Positions 1 through 10,620 are shown, counted from the first letter of the stretch. The stretch: 64,000 nt of DNA from Methylotenera sp. (GCA_013141495.1 JABFQV010000001.1:91042-155041), one strand, 5' to 3'. Numbers and translations: made by a program. Notes: generated from the sequence alone by a model not told the origin.

Positions 1-279
1 ATTTGGCAGTTTGACCCGGTACGTAAAACCGCACTTAAAGTTTTTGAGTCACGCCCTGCATTGTTTTTATCGGGTCAGGCGCAGTTTATGACGGAAGATG
101 AAGAACATTCGGGGATTGTGGAAATAACTCATTTGCTCAAAACGGCTACTTGGTTTGATGTGAATCGACGCTATTATTTGGGCACGACGCAATCGCACCT
201 TGAGCACACGGATGCCGAGCTGGTGGAATATGGTCAGTTATGGCTGATGACGAGCCCAAGCTCAATTAGTCAATATTGA
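1..279 (+). CDS. 3' end of an unrecognised gene (truncated by window edge)
   Basis: Frame 1 is open from the first base of the window to a TGA at 277-279, giving the last 92 residues of a protein whose start lies outside. The visible part is soluble, with no membrane segment or signal peptide, is rich in Glu, His, Leu and Thr, and ends in SSISQY. It contains FDPVRKTALKVFESRP near the left edge and a TWFDVNRRYYLGTT stretch in the middle. I do not recognise the family and assign no function. The carbonic anhydrase gene starts 79 bases downstream on the same strand with its own -10-like TATAAT at 326-331, so the two need not be cotranscribed. That it is coding is fairly sure; its identity is unknown. 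Confidence 0.6.
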   Translation: MWQFDPVRKTALKVFESRPALFLSGQAQFMTEDEEHSGIVEITHLLKTATWFDVNRRYYLGTTQSHLEHTDAELVEYGQLWLMTSPSSISQY

Positions 280-358
280 TTCGCTCAAGCATTGCGACTA
301 AGCATGAGCTTGCGTGCGGTTAATGTATAATCCGCAGACTATTTTAATGGAGTGATGT

Positions 359-997
359 ATGTATAAACACCCCTTGCTAGACCGTGACAAAATGACGCCG
401 CAAGAAGCGCTGGATGTGCTGATTGACGGTAACCATCGTTTTGCCAATAATTTAACGGCCAATAAAGATTTACATAATTTGGTGATGATGACCAAAGATA
501 AACAACATCCGTTTGTTTCTATGTTGAGTTGCAGTGATTCACGTGCGCCGGTGGAGATGGTGTTTGATCAAGCTTTGGGCGATGTGTTTAGTGTGCGCTT
601 GGCAGGCAACATTGCCTCAGATAAAGCCATTGGAAGTTTGGAGTTTGGCTGTAAATACTTAGGCAGTAAGCTGATTGTGGTGCTGGGGCATACCGGCTGC
701 GGTGCAGTAAAAGCAGCGTGCGATAACTTTAAAGATGGCCATATTGGCGAAATTACCAATTTAATCAAGCCTGCAGTGCGCCTGGAAAAAAGCACTCTTG
801 AGAACAGAAATTCCAGTAATGATGATTTTGTAGCTAAAGTGTGCGAGTTAAGCGTGCAAGTGCAAATGGATGAAATTATGCATACCAGCGATATTTTGCA
901 AGATATGGTCGCCAGTAAGCAAATTGCGATTATTGGCGGCATTTATGATTTAGCCACGGGTGAAGTGCGTTTTATGCAAAATGCGGTGGGATTGTAG
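359..997 (+). CDS. can: Beta-class carbonic anhydrase
   Basis: Interconverts CO2 and bicarbonate in the cytoplasm, supplying bicarbonate to carboxylases. The 212-residue product has the beta-class signature: CSDSR at residues 58-62 (zinc ligand C58 and the D60/R62 dyad) and HTGCGA at 111-116 (ligands H111 and C114). Length is typical of the family (about 200-220). The ATG at 359 is preceded by GGAG at 349-352, a good spacing; the overlapping ATG at 355 is in another frame. A TATAAT at 326-331 is a candidate -10 but no good -35 lies 17 bases upstream. A hairpin follows the stop (1021-1045). Family assignment is secure; the can name is by class, not proven orthology. Confidence 0.93.
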   Translation: MYKHPLLDRDKMTPQEALDVLIDGNHRFANNLTANKDLHNLVMMTKDKQHPFVSMLSCSDSRAPVEMVFDQALGDVFSVRLAGNIASDKAIGSLEFGCKYLGSKLIVVLGHTGCGAVKAACDNFKDGHIGEITNLIKPAVRLEKSTLENRNSSNDDFVAKVCELSVQVQMDEIMHTSDILQDMVASKQIAIIGGIYDLATGEVRFMQNAVGL

Positions 998-1020
998 GCG
1001 GCTTTGTAATATGGCACTCT

Positions 1021-1045
1021 GGTGCAGGGGCGCAACTCCTGCACC
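1021..1045. terminator. Hairpin between convergent can and fdx
   Basis: GGTGCAGG (1021-1028) pairs perfectly with CCTGCACC (1038-1045) around a 9-base loop. It lies between the stops of two convergent genes and is followed by ATAATTTTG on the plus strand, so it probably terminates the carbonic anhydrase transcript and may serve both directions. Confidence 0.6.
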
Positions 1046-1085
1046 ATAATTTTGTTTAATCGCGCCTACGTTCAGCTTCTTAGGC

Positions 1086-1427
1086 TTATCGATGACCTTC
1101 TTTAGCCATGTTGATTGAGTATTTTGGAATTTCTACCACTAAGTCCTCAGTACCAACACGGGCTTGGCACGAAAGCCGTGAGTTCGGCTCTAATCCCCAA
1201 GCTTTATCCAGTAAATCATCTTCTTGGTCGGTTGACGGGTTGAGTGATTTAAAGCCTTCGCGCACAATCACATGGCAGGTGGTGCAAGCGCAGGCTTGAT
1301 CACAGGCATGGTCGATGTCAATATGGTTATTTAATAGTACATCACAGATTGATTCTCCAGTGTTGGCTTCAATAGCCGCACCTTCAGGGCAAAGTTCTAC
1401 GTGTGGCAAAATAATGATTTGTGGCAT
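1086..1427 (-). CDS. fdx: ISC-type [2Fe-2S] ferredoxin
   Basis: An adrenodoxin-like [2Fe-2S] ferredoxin that delivers electrons for iron-sulfur cluster assembly by the ISC system. The 113-residue product has ligands at C42, C48, C51 and C87 (the CxxxxxCxxC arrangement in HACDQACACTTCH, plus LSC near 87), the same positions as E. coli Fdx, with an extra non-ligand Cys at 46. AGGAAA five bases before the ATG supports the start. In many proteobacteria fdx follows hscA; here it stands alone, with the MITE-like element directly upstream, so the rest of the isc operon must be elsewhere. Convergent with can. Confidence 0.92.
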   Translation of the reverse strand: MPQIIILPHVELCPEGAAIEANTGESICDVLLNNHIDIDHACDQACACTTCHVIVREGFKSLNPSTDQEDDLLDKAWGLEPNSRLSCQARVGTEDLVVEIPKYSINMAKEGHR

Positions 1428-1476
1428 GTTGTTTCCTAGTGTTCTGATTTCACAATAAGCTTGTGATTAAAAAATA

Positions 1477-1694
1477 GAGAGCTTTGCACGAAGCTGCCTT
1501 ATTGCTAAAAACGTTAATTTTGTACCCCAGGGCACCCTCTCTTTTCACTTCGTGAAAATTCACCTTGTCATTCTGAGCGTAGCGAAGAATCCAGGCAACT
1601 AATTGATTATACTGGATTCTTCGCTATGCTCAGAATGACGGGCTTGATATTTTAGTTAAAAATAGTGCTATTTTTAGCTTCATGCAAAGCTCTC
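1477..1694. mobile_element. MITE-like element with nested inverted repeats
   Basis: This element fills most of the gene-free stretch 1428-1751. The outer terminal inverted repeats are 19 bases (1477-1495, GAGAGCTTTGCACGAAGCT; 1676-1694 on the opposite strand) with one mismatch. A direct repeat AAATA flanks it (1472-1476 and 1695-1699), compatible with a 5-bp target-site duplication, although the surroundings are AT-rich. Inside is a second 28-base inverted repeat (1567-1594 and 1612-1639). No open reading frame of useful length is present, so any transposase would act in trans. It sits between rsmA (stop 1752) and fdx (start 1427), upstream of the ferredoxin gene. Confidence 0.55.
1567..1639. 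repeat. Long palindrome inside the MITE-like element
   Basis: A 28-base left arm (1567-1594, starting GTCATTCTGAGC and ending GAATCCAG) and its complement (1612-1639) match at 27 of 28 positions around a 17-base loop. The arm contains CTGAGCGTAGCGAAGAATC; from memory this core recurs in intergenic palindromes of many unrelated bacteria. Transcribed from either side it would form a very stable hairpin and could end transcription of rsmA. Confidence 0.75.
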
Positions 1695-1751
1695 AAATAA
1701 AAATTAAATTCAATAAAGTGTCGCTTTTTTTAAGCTAAGCGGCGCGCTCGC

Positions 1752-2546
1752 TTAATGCGAAGTTTTAGCTAAATAATTGGCGATAGTGACAAAATCAGCT
1801 ACGCTTAAATTCTCAGCGCGCTGTTGTGAATTTATTTCGAGTGAGGCAAAGCCATCATCATCAAGCATGCCTTTAAGCGTGTTGCGTAATGTTTTGCGGC
1901 GCTGGCCAAATGCAGCTAACACTACTTTGGCAAATAAAGCTTCATCTATAGCCACAAAGGGCAATGTAGCGTGTGGCACACAACGCACAAAGGCTGATTC
2001 TACTTTTGGCGCGGGGCTAAATGCCTCAGGTGGCACGGTGAACAGATATTCCATTTGTAGCCGATACTGTAACATCACGCTAAGCCTGCCATAGGCGGCC
2101 GTTGAAGGCTCGGCAACCATGCGTTCAACGACTTCTTTTTGCAACATAAAGTGCATGTCAGTAATGTGTGCAACGTTATCGAGCAGGTGAAACAGGATAG
2201 GCGTAGAAATATTGTAGGGTAGGTTGCCTGTAACGCGCAAATGATCACCCAAGCTAGAAAAATCAAACTTCAGGGCATCGGCATTGTGTATATTGATGTT
2301 ATTTTGTTTGCCGTAACTTGGTTTCACGTATTCTTGCTGCATCCACGCAATAATGTCACGATCAACTTCTACCACATGTAACAGATTCAGTTGTTGCAAT
2401 AGCGGTTTGGTCAGCGCACCTAAACCTGGCCCAATTTCAACCATGAGGTCATCCGGCTGTGGTGAAATAGCATCTACTAAGCTAGTAATCACGCTTTGGT
2501 CTGTAAGGAAGTTTTGGCCGAAGCGTTTTTTTGCGATATGTTTCAT
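1752..2546 (-). CDS. rsmA: 16S rRNA (adenine1518-N6/adenine1519-N6)-dimethyltransferase
   Basis: RsmA (KsgA) dimethylates two adjacent adenosines in the 3' terminal hairpin of 16S rRNA during late 30S maturation. The 264-residue protein begins with the typical KKRFGQNFL, then the SAM-binding loop VEIGPGLGALT (about residues 36-46) and the catalytic NLPYNIS (about 108-114), followed by the small helical C-terminal domain. It is the last gene of lptD-surA-pdxA-rsmA and starts 17 bases after the pdxA stop, the same order as in enterobacteria. No apaG or apaH follows; the MITE-like element lies downstream instead. Confidence 0.96.
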   Translation of the reverse strand: MKHIAKKRFGQNFLTDQSVITSLVDAISPQPDDLMVEIGPGLGALTKPLLQQLNLLHVVEVDRDIIAWMQQEYVKPSYGKQNNINIHNADALKFDFSSLGDHLRVTGNLPYNISTPILFHLLDNVAHITDMHFMLQKEVVERMVAEPSTAAYGRLSVMLQYRLQMEYLFTVPPEAFSPAPKVESAFVRCVPHATLPFVAIDEALFAKVVLAAFGQRRKTLRNTLKGMLDDDGFASLEINSQQRAENLSVADFVTIANYLAKTSH

Positions 2547-2563
2547 TGTTTTTTGTTTGTTAT

Positions 2564-3559
2564 TTATTGTTTGTTTGCGTGTGTAAGTTCTATGGCTAAT
2601 GTGATGGCTGCTAGCAAACTGCCAATTTCGATATTACCTGTGCCAGCTAGGTCTAACGCGGTGCCGTGGTCAACCGAGGTGCGGATAATGGGCAAGCCCA
2701 GTGTGACATTGACGCCTTCACCAAAGCTGGCATGTTTGAGCACTGGCAGACCTTGGTCATGATACATGGCGAGCACGGCATCAGCCTGGCTTAAATGATG
2801 TTTGGCAAATAGTGTATCTGCGGGTAGCGCACCAATGAGTTGCATGCCTTCTGATTGTAATTTTTCTAATACAGGGTTAATCACTTCAATTTCTTCACGG
2901 CCTAAGTAGCCGTCTTCGCCTGCATGTGGATTAAGGCCAGCCACCAGAATTCGCGGGTTTTTGATACCAAATTTAACCGTTAAATCATGGTGCAAAATAC
3001 GAATGGTGGTTTCAAGGCTGCTACGCGTAATCGCTTGCGGCACGTCTTTAAGTGCTAGGTGCGTAGTGGCAAGGGCCACTCTCATGCCGCCGCCAACTAG
3101 CATCATCACTACTTGTGGCGTGTTGGTTAGTTCTGCTAAAAATTCGGTATGGCCGCTAAAGGCAATGCCGGCTTCGTTAATAATGCCTTTATGCACAGGT
3201 GCTGTGACCATGGCATCAAAATTGTTTTGCAAACAGCCTAAGGCCGCTGTTTTTAGGGTTTCTAGCACATACGCGCTATTGCCAGCATCTAAGTGGCCAG
3301 CAACGACTGGATGATTGGCTGTAAGGTGTAACACCGTTAACGAACCATCGCCAAGGTGGGCGTGCGTAGCCTGTGCATCGTAAGCATTGGTTTGCAGTGT
3401 TAGGTTTAATGCTTTAGCCCGTGCTTGCAGCATATTGCTATCGGCAATAACCACCAGTTGCGCATTGAGTGGTTGGTGTGCCAGCATTACGCATAAATCG
3501 GGGCCGATGCCAGCGGGTTCGCCAGCAGTAACAACAATGCGGGGTAGTGAGCTATTCAC
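2564..3559 (-). CDS. pdxA: 4-hydroxythreonine-4-phosphate dehydrogenase
   Basis: An NAD-dependent oxidation step of the DXP-dependent pyridoxal 5'-phosphate pathway, feeding PdxJ. The 331-residue product opens with IVVTAGEPAGIGPDL, typical of PdxA. It contains GHTEFLAE (about 136-143), whose His is a divalent-metal ligand in the family, and MYHDQGL (about 265-271) with a further ligand His. Length matches E. coli PdxA (329). It lies between surA (26-base gap) and rsmA (17-base gap), so it is cotranscribed with them. Confidence 0.96.
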   Translation of the reverse strand: MNSSLPRIVVTAGEPAGIGPDLCVMLAHQPLNAQLVVIADSNMLQARAKALNLTLQTNAYDAQATHAHLGDGSLTVLHLTANHPVVAGHLDAGNSAYVLETLKTAALGCLQNNFDAMVTAPVHKGIINEAGIAFSGHTEFLAELTNTPQVVMMLVGGGMRVALATTHLALKDVPQAITRSSLETTIRILHHDLTVKFGIKNPRILVAGLNPHAGEDGYLGREEIEVINPVLEKLQSEGMQLIGALPADTLFAKHHLSQADAVLAMYHDQGLPVLKHASFGEGVNVTLGLPIIRTSVDHGTALDLAGTGNIEIGSLLAAITLAIELTHANKQ

Positions 3560-3585
3560 AAGATTGGGTAGGTTTAAATTAAAGA

Positions 3586-4884
3586 TTAAAACTTATCCTC
3601 AAGCCTAAGTTCAACATAAGCGCGGTCGCGTAATTCACGCACCCAGTCCTGATAGGCTTCATCGGCTTTTCTGGCGCGAATTTCCTGACGCGCTTTAAGG
3701 CGCGCAGCCTCTTTACTCATGTCTTGTTTGCGGCGCTCAAGCACTTGAATAATGTGCCAGCCAAATGGGCTGCGGATAGGTTCGCTGATTTGGTTATCTT
3801 TAAGTTCGTTCATGGCTTTTTCAAACTGTGGCACCGTGTCACCAGGGTTTACCCAACCTAAGTCGCCACCGTTGGACGCGGTGCCATCTTCTGAAAATTG
3901 GCGTGCCAGCACTTCAAACTTATCACCATTATCGAGGCGCTCTTTAATGCCATCCATTTTTTGTTTGCCCTCTGTTTCAGACATGATTTCTGAAAGTTTG
4001 ATGAGAATATGGCGCGCATGTGTTTGCTCAATCACCAAAGGCGAGTTGCCACCACGTTTATTGGTGAGCTTTAAAATATGAAAGCCATTTGGACTGCGCA
4101 GTGCGGCAGAAACATCGCCGGCCTGCATGGCTTTGAGCGCATCTAAAAACAGCTTCGGTAATTGCGTGCTGGTTTTCCAACCTAAACTGCCGCCTTCTAA
4201 TGCGTTAGGTGCATCTGAAAAGCTGGCTGATACTTTGGCAAAACTGGTGCCTTCTTGCAACGCTTTGACTGCTTCATCTACTTTTGCTTTTGCTTTTTGT
4301 ACGTCTTCAGTGGCGCCTTCTTCTGGCGTGCGAATTAAAATATGTGATATTTCAAATTCATCGGTACTTTCATTGCTGGAGGCCTGCGTAGTTAAAAAGT
4401 TATCAATTTCAGATTCAGTAACGTTAACGCGGCTTTCTACCTCGCGCTCGCGCAAGCGGGCAATGGTGATTTCACTACGAATGTCAGCTCTAAACTTGCG
4501 CATGCTAATGCCATCGGCACTCAATGCTTCGGCAAATTCGCTAAGCGTCATTTTGTTTTGTTCGGCAATGCGCTCAATGGTTTTATCAAGCTGATTATCA
4601 TCTACTTTAAGCCCTGTTTGTGCGGCGTATTGTAATTGCAGCGTGTCTGAAATCAAGCGCTCTAAAATTTGCTTACGCAGAATGTTTTCAGGCGGCAGCT
4701 CAGTGCCTTGCTTGGCTAGCTGCGCCGTTACGGTGCGAATACGTCCTTCAAGTTCTTGCTCGGTAATTACGGTTTGGTCAACAATGGCAACGATGCGGTC
4801 AAGTTTGACCACTTCAGCTGCCTGCGCATTGAAGTGACTGAAAATAATCAGGGTGCTAAATATAAATTGAATGAAAGTACGCAA
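3586..4884 (-). CDS. surA: Periplasmic peptidyl-prolyl isomerase / OMP chaperone SurA
   Basis: Chaperones unfolded outer-membrane proteins, including LptD, through the periplasm to the BAM complex. The 432-residue protein begins with a signal peptide (hydrophobic FIFSTLIIFSHF, cleavage near AQA-AE about residue 23). A SurA N-terminal chaperone domain follows, starting VVKLDRIVAIVDQTVIT. Two parvulin domains come next: the first begins near EISHILIRTPEEG (about 178) and the second near ARHILIKLSE (about 290). The C-terminal tail returns to the core. The gene is 5 bases downstream of lptD, pairing the chaperone with its best-known client. Confidence 0.96.
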   Translation of the reverse strand: MRTFIQFIFSTLIIFSHFNAQAAEVVKLDRIVAIVDQTVITEQELEGRIRTVTAQLAKQGTELPPENILRKQILERLISDTLQLQYAAQTGLKVDDNQLDKTIERIAEQNKMTLSEFAEALSADGISMRKFRADIRSEITIARLREREVESRVNVTESEIDNFLTTQASSNESTDEFEISHILIRTPEEGATEDVQKAKAKVDEAVKALQEGTSFAKVSASFSDAPNALEGGSLGWKTSTQLPKLFLDALKAMQAGDVSAALRSPNGFHILKLTNKRGGNSPLVIEQTHARHILIKLSEIMSETEGKQKMDGIKERLDNGDKFEVLARQFSEDGTASNGGDLGWVNPGDTVPQFEKAMNELKDNQISEPIRSPFGWHIIQVLERRKQDMSKEAARLKARQEIRARKADEAYQDWVRELRDRAYVELRLEDKF

Positions 4885-4889
4885 AATAG

Positions 4890-7292
4890 TTACTCGTAAT
4901 AAGGTTGTTGATAAGTATCAGGAATCAAACCTGAGCTGACATAACCTGGAATGTTACGTCTAATAACTGCTAGTGGGTTGGCGCCGATTGAGGCTAACCC
5001 GCCAAGTTCGAGTTGAAAGAATAATGCATAGTTCGCATCGGCAGTCGCTGTACTGACGCGCTGCATAACAGACCTTGCTTGCCAGCAACCTGCATCATAC
5101 TCTAATCCTGCCAGCGTTTCGATGATGCGACTTTCACGCAGAGAGTAGTTAGTGCGGGCAATACCATACCAACCTTGGCCTAGCGGCCATTGACCCGATA
5201 TATCAAATTGGTTTATGCCGTTAGGCGCAATGTTTGATGTGTCGCGCCGATAGCTGTAGCTCAGATTAAGGGTTTTTCCAGGCTCTGGATTAAAACGGCT
5301 AGTCAGTGTTGTGCGTACCGGGCGTGAGTCATCGGTGTTGTATTGCCAAAAAGCATCGAGATTCCAGTTGGTTTTTAAATGCGTGTTAAGCCCGGCAATA
5401 ATGTCCGAGCTGTTACTTTTACGGTAATCAACACCTGGCAGCGCTACTTTTTGGTCTGCAAAGTAATAGCGCTGGCCAATGGAGGCTGATAAGCGTTGTG
5501 TGCCGGTGCTACTTTCAATAAAGCGAGTGGTGAGTGCAAAGCTTAATTGGTTGGCATTATTGATGCGGTCGTTACCGGTGAATTGGTTTTCACTAAAAAG
5601 TGTGCTGAAGTTTAAGTCGGATTCACTGGTGTCAAAAACTGGAATGTCAGACTGATTTCTTTCAGGGATATACACATAAAATAAACGCGGCTCTATGGTT
5701 TGTGAATAATCACGGCTGGAGATTTTAAAGTCGCGATCAAAATACAAGCCGCTATCCAAGCTAAATATGGGTAACGTGCGCTGTTGTGATTCCAAATTGT
5801 TAGCAACATTGTTTAAGCTATAGCTGGTGTGATGAACGCCAAACTTGGGCGTGATAAAACCATAAGGTTTATTAAACGGAATGCTGACACTTGGGTATGC
5901 GGTAAAGCGGGTGCCGGTTGGTTTAATTGGGGCATTTTTGTTGGTATCAAAGGCGACTAGTTGGGTATATAAATTGGCATTAACGTCACCGTAGTATTTA
6001 TTGCCAGATAGCGTCATTTGCGGCAAACGTTCATACGGGTAAGAAATTTCATCTAGCGTTTGAAATTTTTGCGCGATGGCATTAAAGCGCCAAGTGTCGT
6101 CAGCATAGTCCACATTAAATTGTTGTGGCAAGTTAATGCGGCTGGTGGTGACAATCTGCGTTGATAGCTCAGAAAAGTACTGGTCATCAGATACTTTTTC
6201 AAGGCTATAACCCGCTGACCAGCCATTACCTAAGCGGTGCTGATGTTTTAAATTGGCGTAGTAACGATCAGTCTGGGTCAGGCTATCACCTGGCAGGTAT
6301 TCCAGATTATCAATGCCAGAGAAATTTTCTTTTAAATATCTAAACTCGCCTTGTAGTTGCACACCGCGCTTACTTAATGCGCGAACGGCGAGCGTGGCAT
6401 CCATGTTGGGAGAGATGTTCCAATAGTAGGGTGCTAACACCTCAAACCCGCTACGGCTGGTGCTACCGATGGTGGGGGCAAGCAAACCGCTTTTACGTTG
6501 ATTGTTAAATGAAAAGCTAATCCACGGTGTATAAAGTAGCGGTACGCCTTTAAATTCAATGTAGGCATTCTTTGCCGTGCCAGAATCAGTGTAATCGTTG
6601 AGCTCAATTTCACTGGCTTTAATGTACCAATCATCTACATCAGCGGCACAAGTGGTGTAACGCGCGCCAGTTAAACGCTTTTTATCCTGACCTTCAAAAA
6701 AAATTGCTTTAGCATCGCCGCGTGCTTTTGTCGATTGCGGTACCGAGCTAACGGCTAACGCATCTTGATCTTCAATGCCGGCGTTGTTAAAAAGGAGGGT
6801 GTCTGCACTGCCGATTTGTGGGCTTTGTAAATTACCGAGCCGCCTGGAAAACGTTTCTGAACTGACGGCTCGCCTTTGTTGCAGGCTGGCTTCGCTGGGT
6901 TTTGTCATGCTGATGGAGGCGTCGCGCATCTCGCCGATGCTTTCAGACAGCTGCATGCGTAATTCTGGCCCTACTAATTTTGAGTTGCCTAACTCAATGC
7001 GTACATTGCCGGTGATGTGCAACGCATCATTTTGAACGTCGTATTCAATCACGTCGCCATAAGCATCTTGCTTGCCGCGATGAATGGCCGCGTTGCCAAT
7101 GGCGCGCATTTTTCTATCAAGGTGCAGTTCAAGTTTGTCGCCATCAATGATGATGCCGTCATTTGGCGTGTCAGCAATTTCTAACGGTTGCGTTTGCGCT
7201 TCATTTGCGGGCACAGTTTCATCTGCAAATGAAGTTAAACTGTGGGTCAATAAAGCCGCAGTAATGCCAGCTAAAAAACGATTTTTTAGCAT
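4890..7292 (-). CDS. lptD: LPS-assembly outer-membrane protein LptD
   Basis: The beta-barrel that, with the lipoprotein LptE, inserts lipopolysaccharide into the outer leaflet. The 800-residue precursor has a signal peptide (AGITAALLTHSLTSFA, cleavage near residue 23). An OstA/LptA-like beta-jellyroll domain follows (GDKLELHLDRKMRAIGNA... about 50-135), then the large C-terminal barrel ending in an aromatic-rich tail (QQPYYE). Only two cysteines are visible, in RYTTCAAD and YDAGCWQ, against four in E. coli. The gene leads the lptD-surA-pdxA-rsmA operon and diverges from amgK-murU across 242 bases. Confidence 0.95.
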   Translation of the reverse strand: MLKNRFLAGITAALLTHSLTSFADETVPANEAQTQPLEIADTPNDGIIIDGDKLELHLDRKMRAIGNAAIHRGKQDAYGDVIEYDVQNDALHITGNVRIELGNSKLVGPELRMQLSESIGEMRDASISMTKPSEASLQQRRAVSSETFSRRLGNLQSPQIGSADTLLFNNAGIEDQDALAVSSVPQSTKARGDAKAIFFEGQDKKRLTGARYTTCAADVDDWYIKASEIELNDYTDSGTAKNAYIEFKGVPLLYTPWISFSFNNQRKSGLLAPTIGSTSRSGFEVLAPYYWNISPNMDATLAVRALSKRGVQLQGEFRYLKENFSGIDNLEYLPGDSLTQTDRYYANLKHQHRLGNGWSAGYSLEKVSDDQYFSELSTQIVTTSRINLPQQFNVDYADDTWRFNAIAQKFQTLDEISYPYERLPQMTLSGNKYYGDVNANLYTQLVAFDTNKNAPIKPTGTRFTAYPSVSIPFNKPYGFITPKFGVHHTSYSLNNVANNLESQQRTLPIFSLDSGLYFDRDFKISSRDYSQTIEPRLFYVYIPERNQSDIPVFDTSESDLNFSTLFSENQFTGNDRINNANQLSFALTTRFIESSTGTQRLSASIGQRYYFADQKVALPGVDYRKSNSSDIIAGLNTHLKTNWNLDAFWQYNTDDSRPVRTTLTSRFNPEPGKTLNLSYSYRRDTSNIAPNGINQFDISGQWPLGQGWYGIARTNYSLRESRIIETLAGLEYDAGCWQARSVMQRVSTATADANYALFFQLELGGLASIGANPLAVIRRNIPGYVSSGLIPDTYQQPYYE

Positions 7293-7364
7293 GCAATTAC
7301 CATTGAAATAAGCACAAGATGGAACGCTGAAGTTGAAGGCACGGGTATATAGGCAAACGGTTTT

Positions 7365-7383
7365 ATTTTATCAATGATAAAAT
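7365..7383. promoter_or_regulatory. Small palindrome in the lptD/amgK divergent region
   Basis: ATTTTATC (7365-7372) and GATAAAAT (7376-7383) form a perfect 8-base inverted repeat with a 3-base spacer, 72 bases upstream of the lptD start. The rest of the 7293-7534 divergent region is AT-rich and must carry both promoters, but I could not assign convincing -35/-10 pairs. The palindrome could be an operator or merely an AT-rich hairpin. Confidence 0.3.
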
Positions 7384-7534
7384 CTCATAAAATGGCTTTT
7401 TTGGCAATCAATAAATCGAAATCAGCCTCTTTAAGCAGGTGTTTTAAGATTTAACTCAAGCTAAAATTTAAGACCAAATTATACTTGGATAAAGCGCTAA
7501 AAATATAGAAACTTAAACGTTTAGAAAGATAGTC

Positions 7535-9288
<1,754 letters not shown>

Positions 9289-9309
9289 AAGTTAAAAACA
9301 TAAGGGCGT

Positions 9310-10620
9310 ATGACAATTTCAAATAGTAATGAATTTAAAGGCCGCCGCCAGCAGCTGAAACAAGCGATGGGCAATGGTATTGCCATTATTCCAACATCTC
9401 CTGAGCTGATTCGCAATCGCGATAGCCATTACCCTTATCGATTCGATAGTTATTTCTATTACCTCACAGGGTTTAAAGAACCAGAAGCGATGCTGGTGAT
9501 CATTGCGGGTAAAGTGCCTAAAAGTATTCTTTTTTGCCGTGATAAAGATGTGGAGCGCGAGATTTGGGATGGCTTTCGCTACGGAGTAGATGCGGCGAAA
9601 GCATTGTTTGCGTTTGATGAAGCTTATAGTTTTAAGCAGTTGGATGAAATGATGCCCAATCTCTTGAGTAATCAAGAAAAACTTTTTTTTAGCTTAGGTG
9701 CAGATGCCGGCTGGGATGCGCGTGTAATGGGCTGGCTGAATCAAGTGAAAGCGCAAGCGCGTTCTGGGGTGAGCGCGCCAGATGACATTGCAGATGTGCG
9801 TAAGTTAGTAGATGAAATGCGGCTTTATAAGTCGCCTGTTGAGATAGATTTAATGCGCCGATCAGCGGATATTGCGGTGGCTGCACATAACCGTGCCATG
9901 CAAAAGGTACGTGCTGGCAAAATGGAATATGAAATCGAGGCGGAATTTTTACATGAGTTTTATCGTAAAGGCGCTCAATCACCAGCCTATACCAGTATCA
10001 TTGCAGGCGGTGCCAATGCATGCACCTTGCATTACAACGCGAATAATTGTGAATTAAAAGACGGTGATTTACTGCTGATAGATGCAGGTTGTGAGCTAGA
10101 TGGTTATGCGTCTGACATCACGCGTACTTTTCCGGTAAACGGCAAGTTCAGTGCGGCGCAAAAAGATGTGTATGCGCTGGTGCTAGCGGCGCAGGCAGCG
10201 GCGATTGCACAAGTAAATCCAAGTAACCACTGGAATGCGCCACATGACGCAGCGCTGGACGTGTTAGCACAAGGTTTTATTGATTTAAAACTGTGCCAAG
10301 GCAGCAAAGAGGCCGTGTTGGAAAGTGGCGCTTATCGCCAGTTTTACATGCATCGCACCGGCCATTGGCTTGGCTTAGATGTGCATGATGCGGGCGAGTA
10401 TAAAGATAAGCATGGCAATTGGCGCATGTTGCAGGCTGGGATGACGCTCACCGTGGAGCCTGGCTGTTATATTCGCCCGGCAGACAATGTGCCGCAACAC
10501 TTGTGGAACATTGGCATTAGAATTGAAGATGATGTGTTAGTGACCCAGCATGGCTGTGAAGTGCTGACTGCCAGTGCCGTTAAAACGGTCGCTGAAATAG
10601 AACATTTGATGAAGGCATGA
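9310..10620 (+). CDS. pepP: Xaa-Pro aminopeptidase PepP
   Basis: A cytoplasmic M24B metallopeptidase that removes N-terminal residues preceding proline. The 436-residue protein has an N-terminal creatinase-like domain (about 1-170) and a C-terminal pita-bread domain. The five dinuclear metal ligands are visible: D258 (LLIDAG), D269 (SDITRTF), H352 (RTGHWLGLDVHD), E383 (TVEPGCY) and E406 (RIEDDVL), the last two at the same numbers as in E. coli. It overlaps ubiH by four bases (ATGA), repeating the pepP-ubiH linkage of enterobacteria. Confidence 0.95.
   Translation: MTISNSNEFKGRRQQLKQAMGNGIAIIPTSPELIRNRDSHYPYRFDSYFYYLTGFKEPEAMLVIIAGKVPKSILFCRDKDVEREIWDGFRYGVDAAKALFAFDEAYSFKQLDEMMPNLLSNQEKLFFSLGADAGWDARVMGWLNQVKAQARSGVSAPDDIADVRKLVDEMRLYKSPVEIDLMRRSADIAVAAHNRAMQKVRAGKMEYEIEAEFLHEFYRKGAQSPAYTSIIAGGANACTLHYNANNCELKDGDLLLIDAGCELDGYASDITRTFPVNGKFSAAQKDVYALVLAAQAAAIAQVNPSNHWNAPHDAALDVLAQGFIDLKLCQGSKEAVLESGAYRQFYMHRTGHWLGLDVHDAGEYKDKHGNWRMLQAGMTLTVEPGCYIRPADNVPQHLWNIGIRIEDDVLVTQHGCEVLTASAVKTVAEIEHLMKA

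Noticed and set aside
568..942. 124-residue open frame opposite the carbonic anhydrase gene
   Set aside because: Shadow of can on the other strand; Ser/Ile-rich, no ribosome-binding site, no recognisable motif.
4127..4594. 155-residue plus-strand frame within surA
   Set aside because: Antisense to a fully convincing surA; low-complexity Ser/Leu composition typical of a shadow frame.
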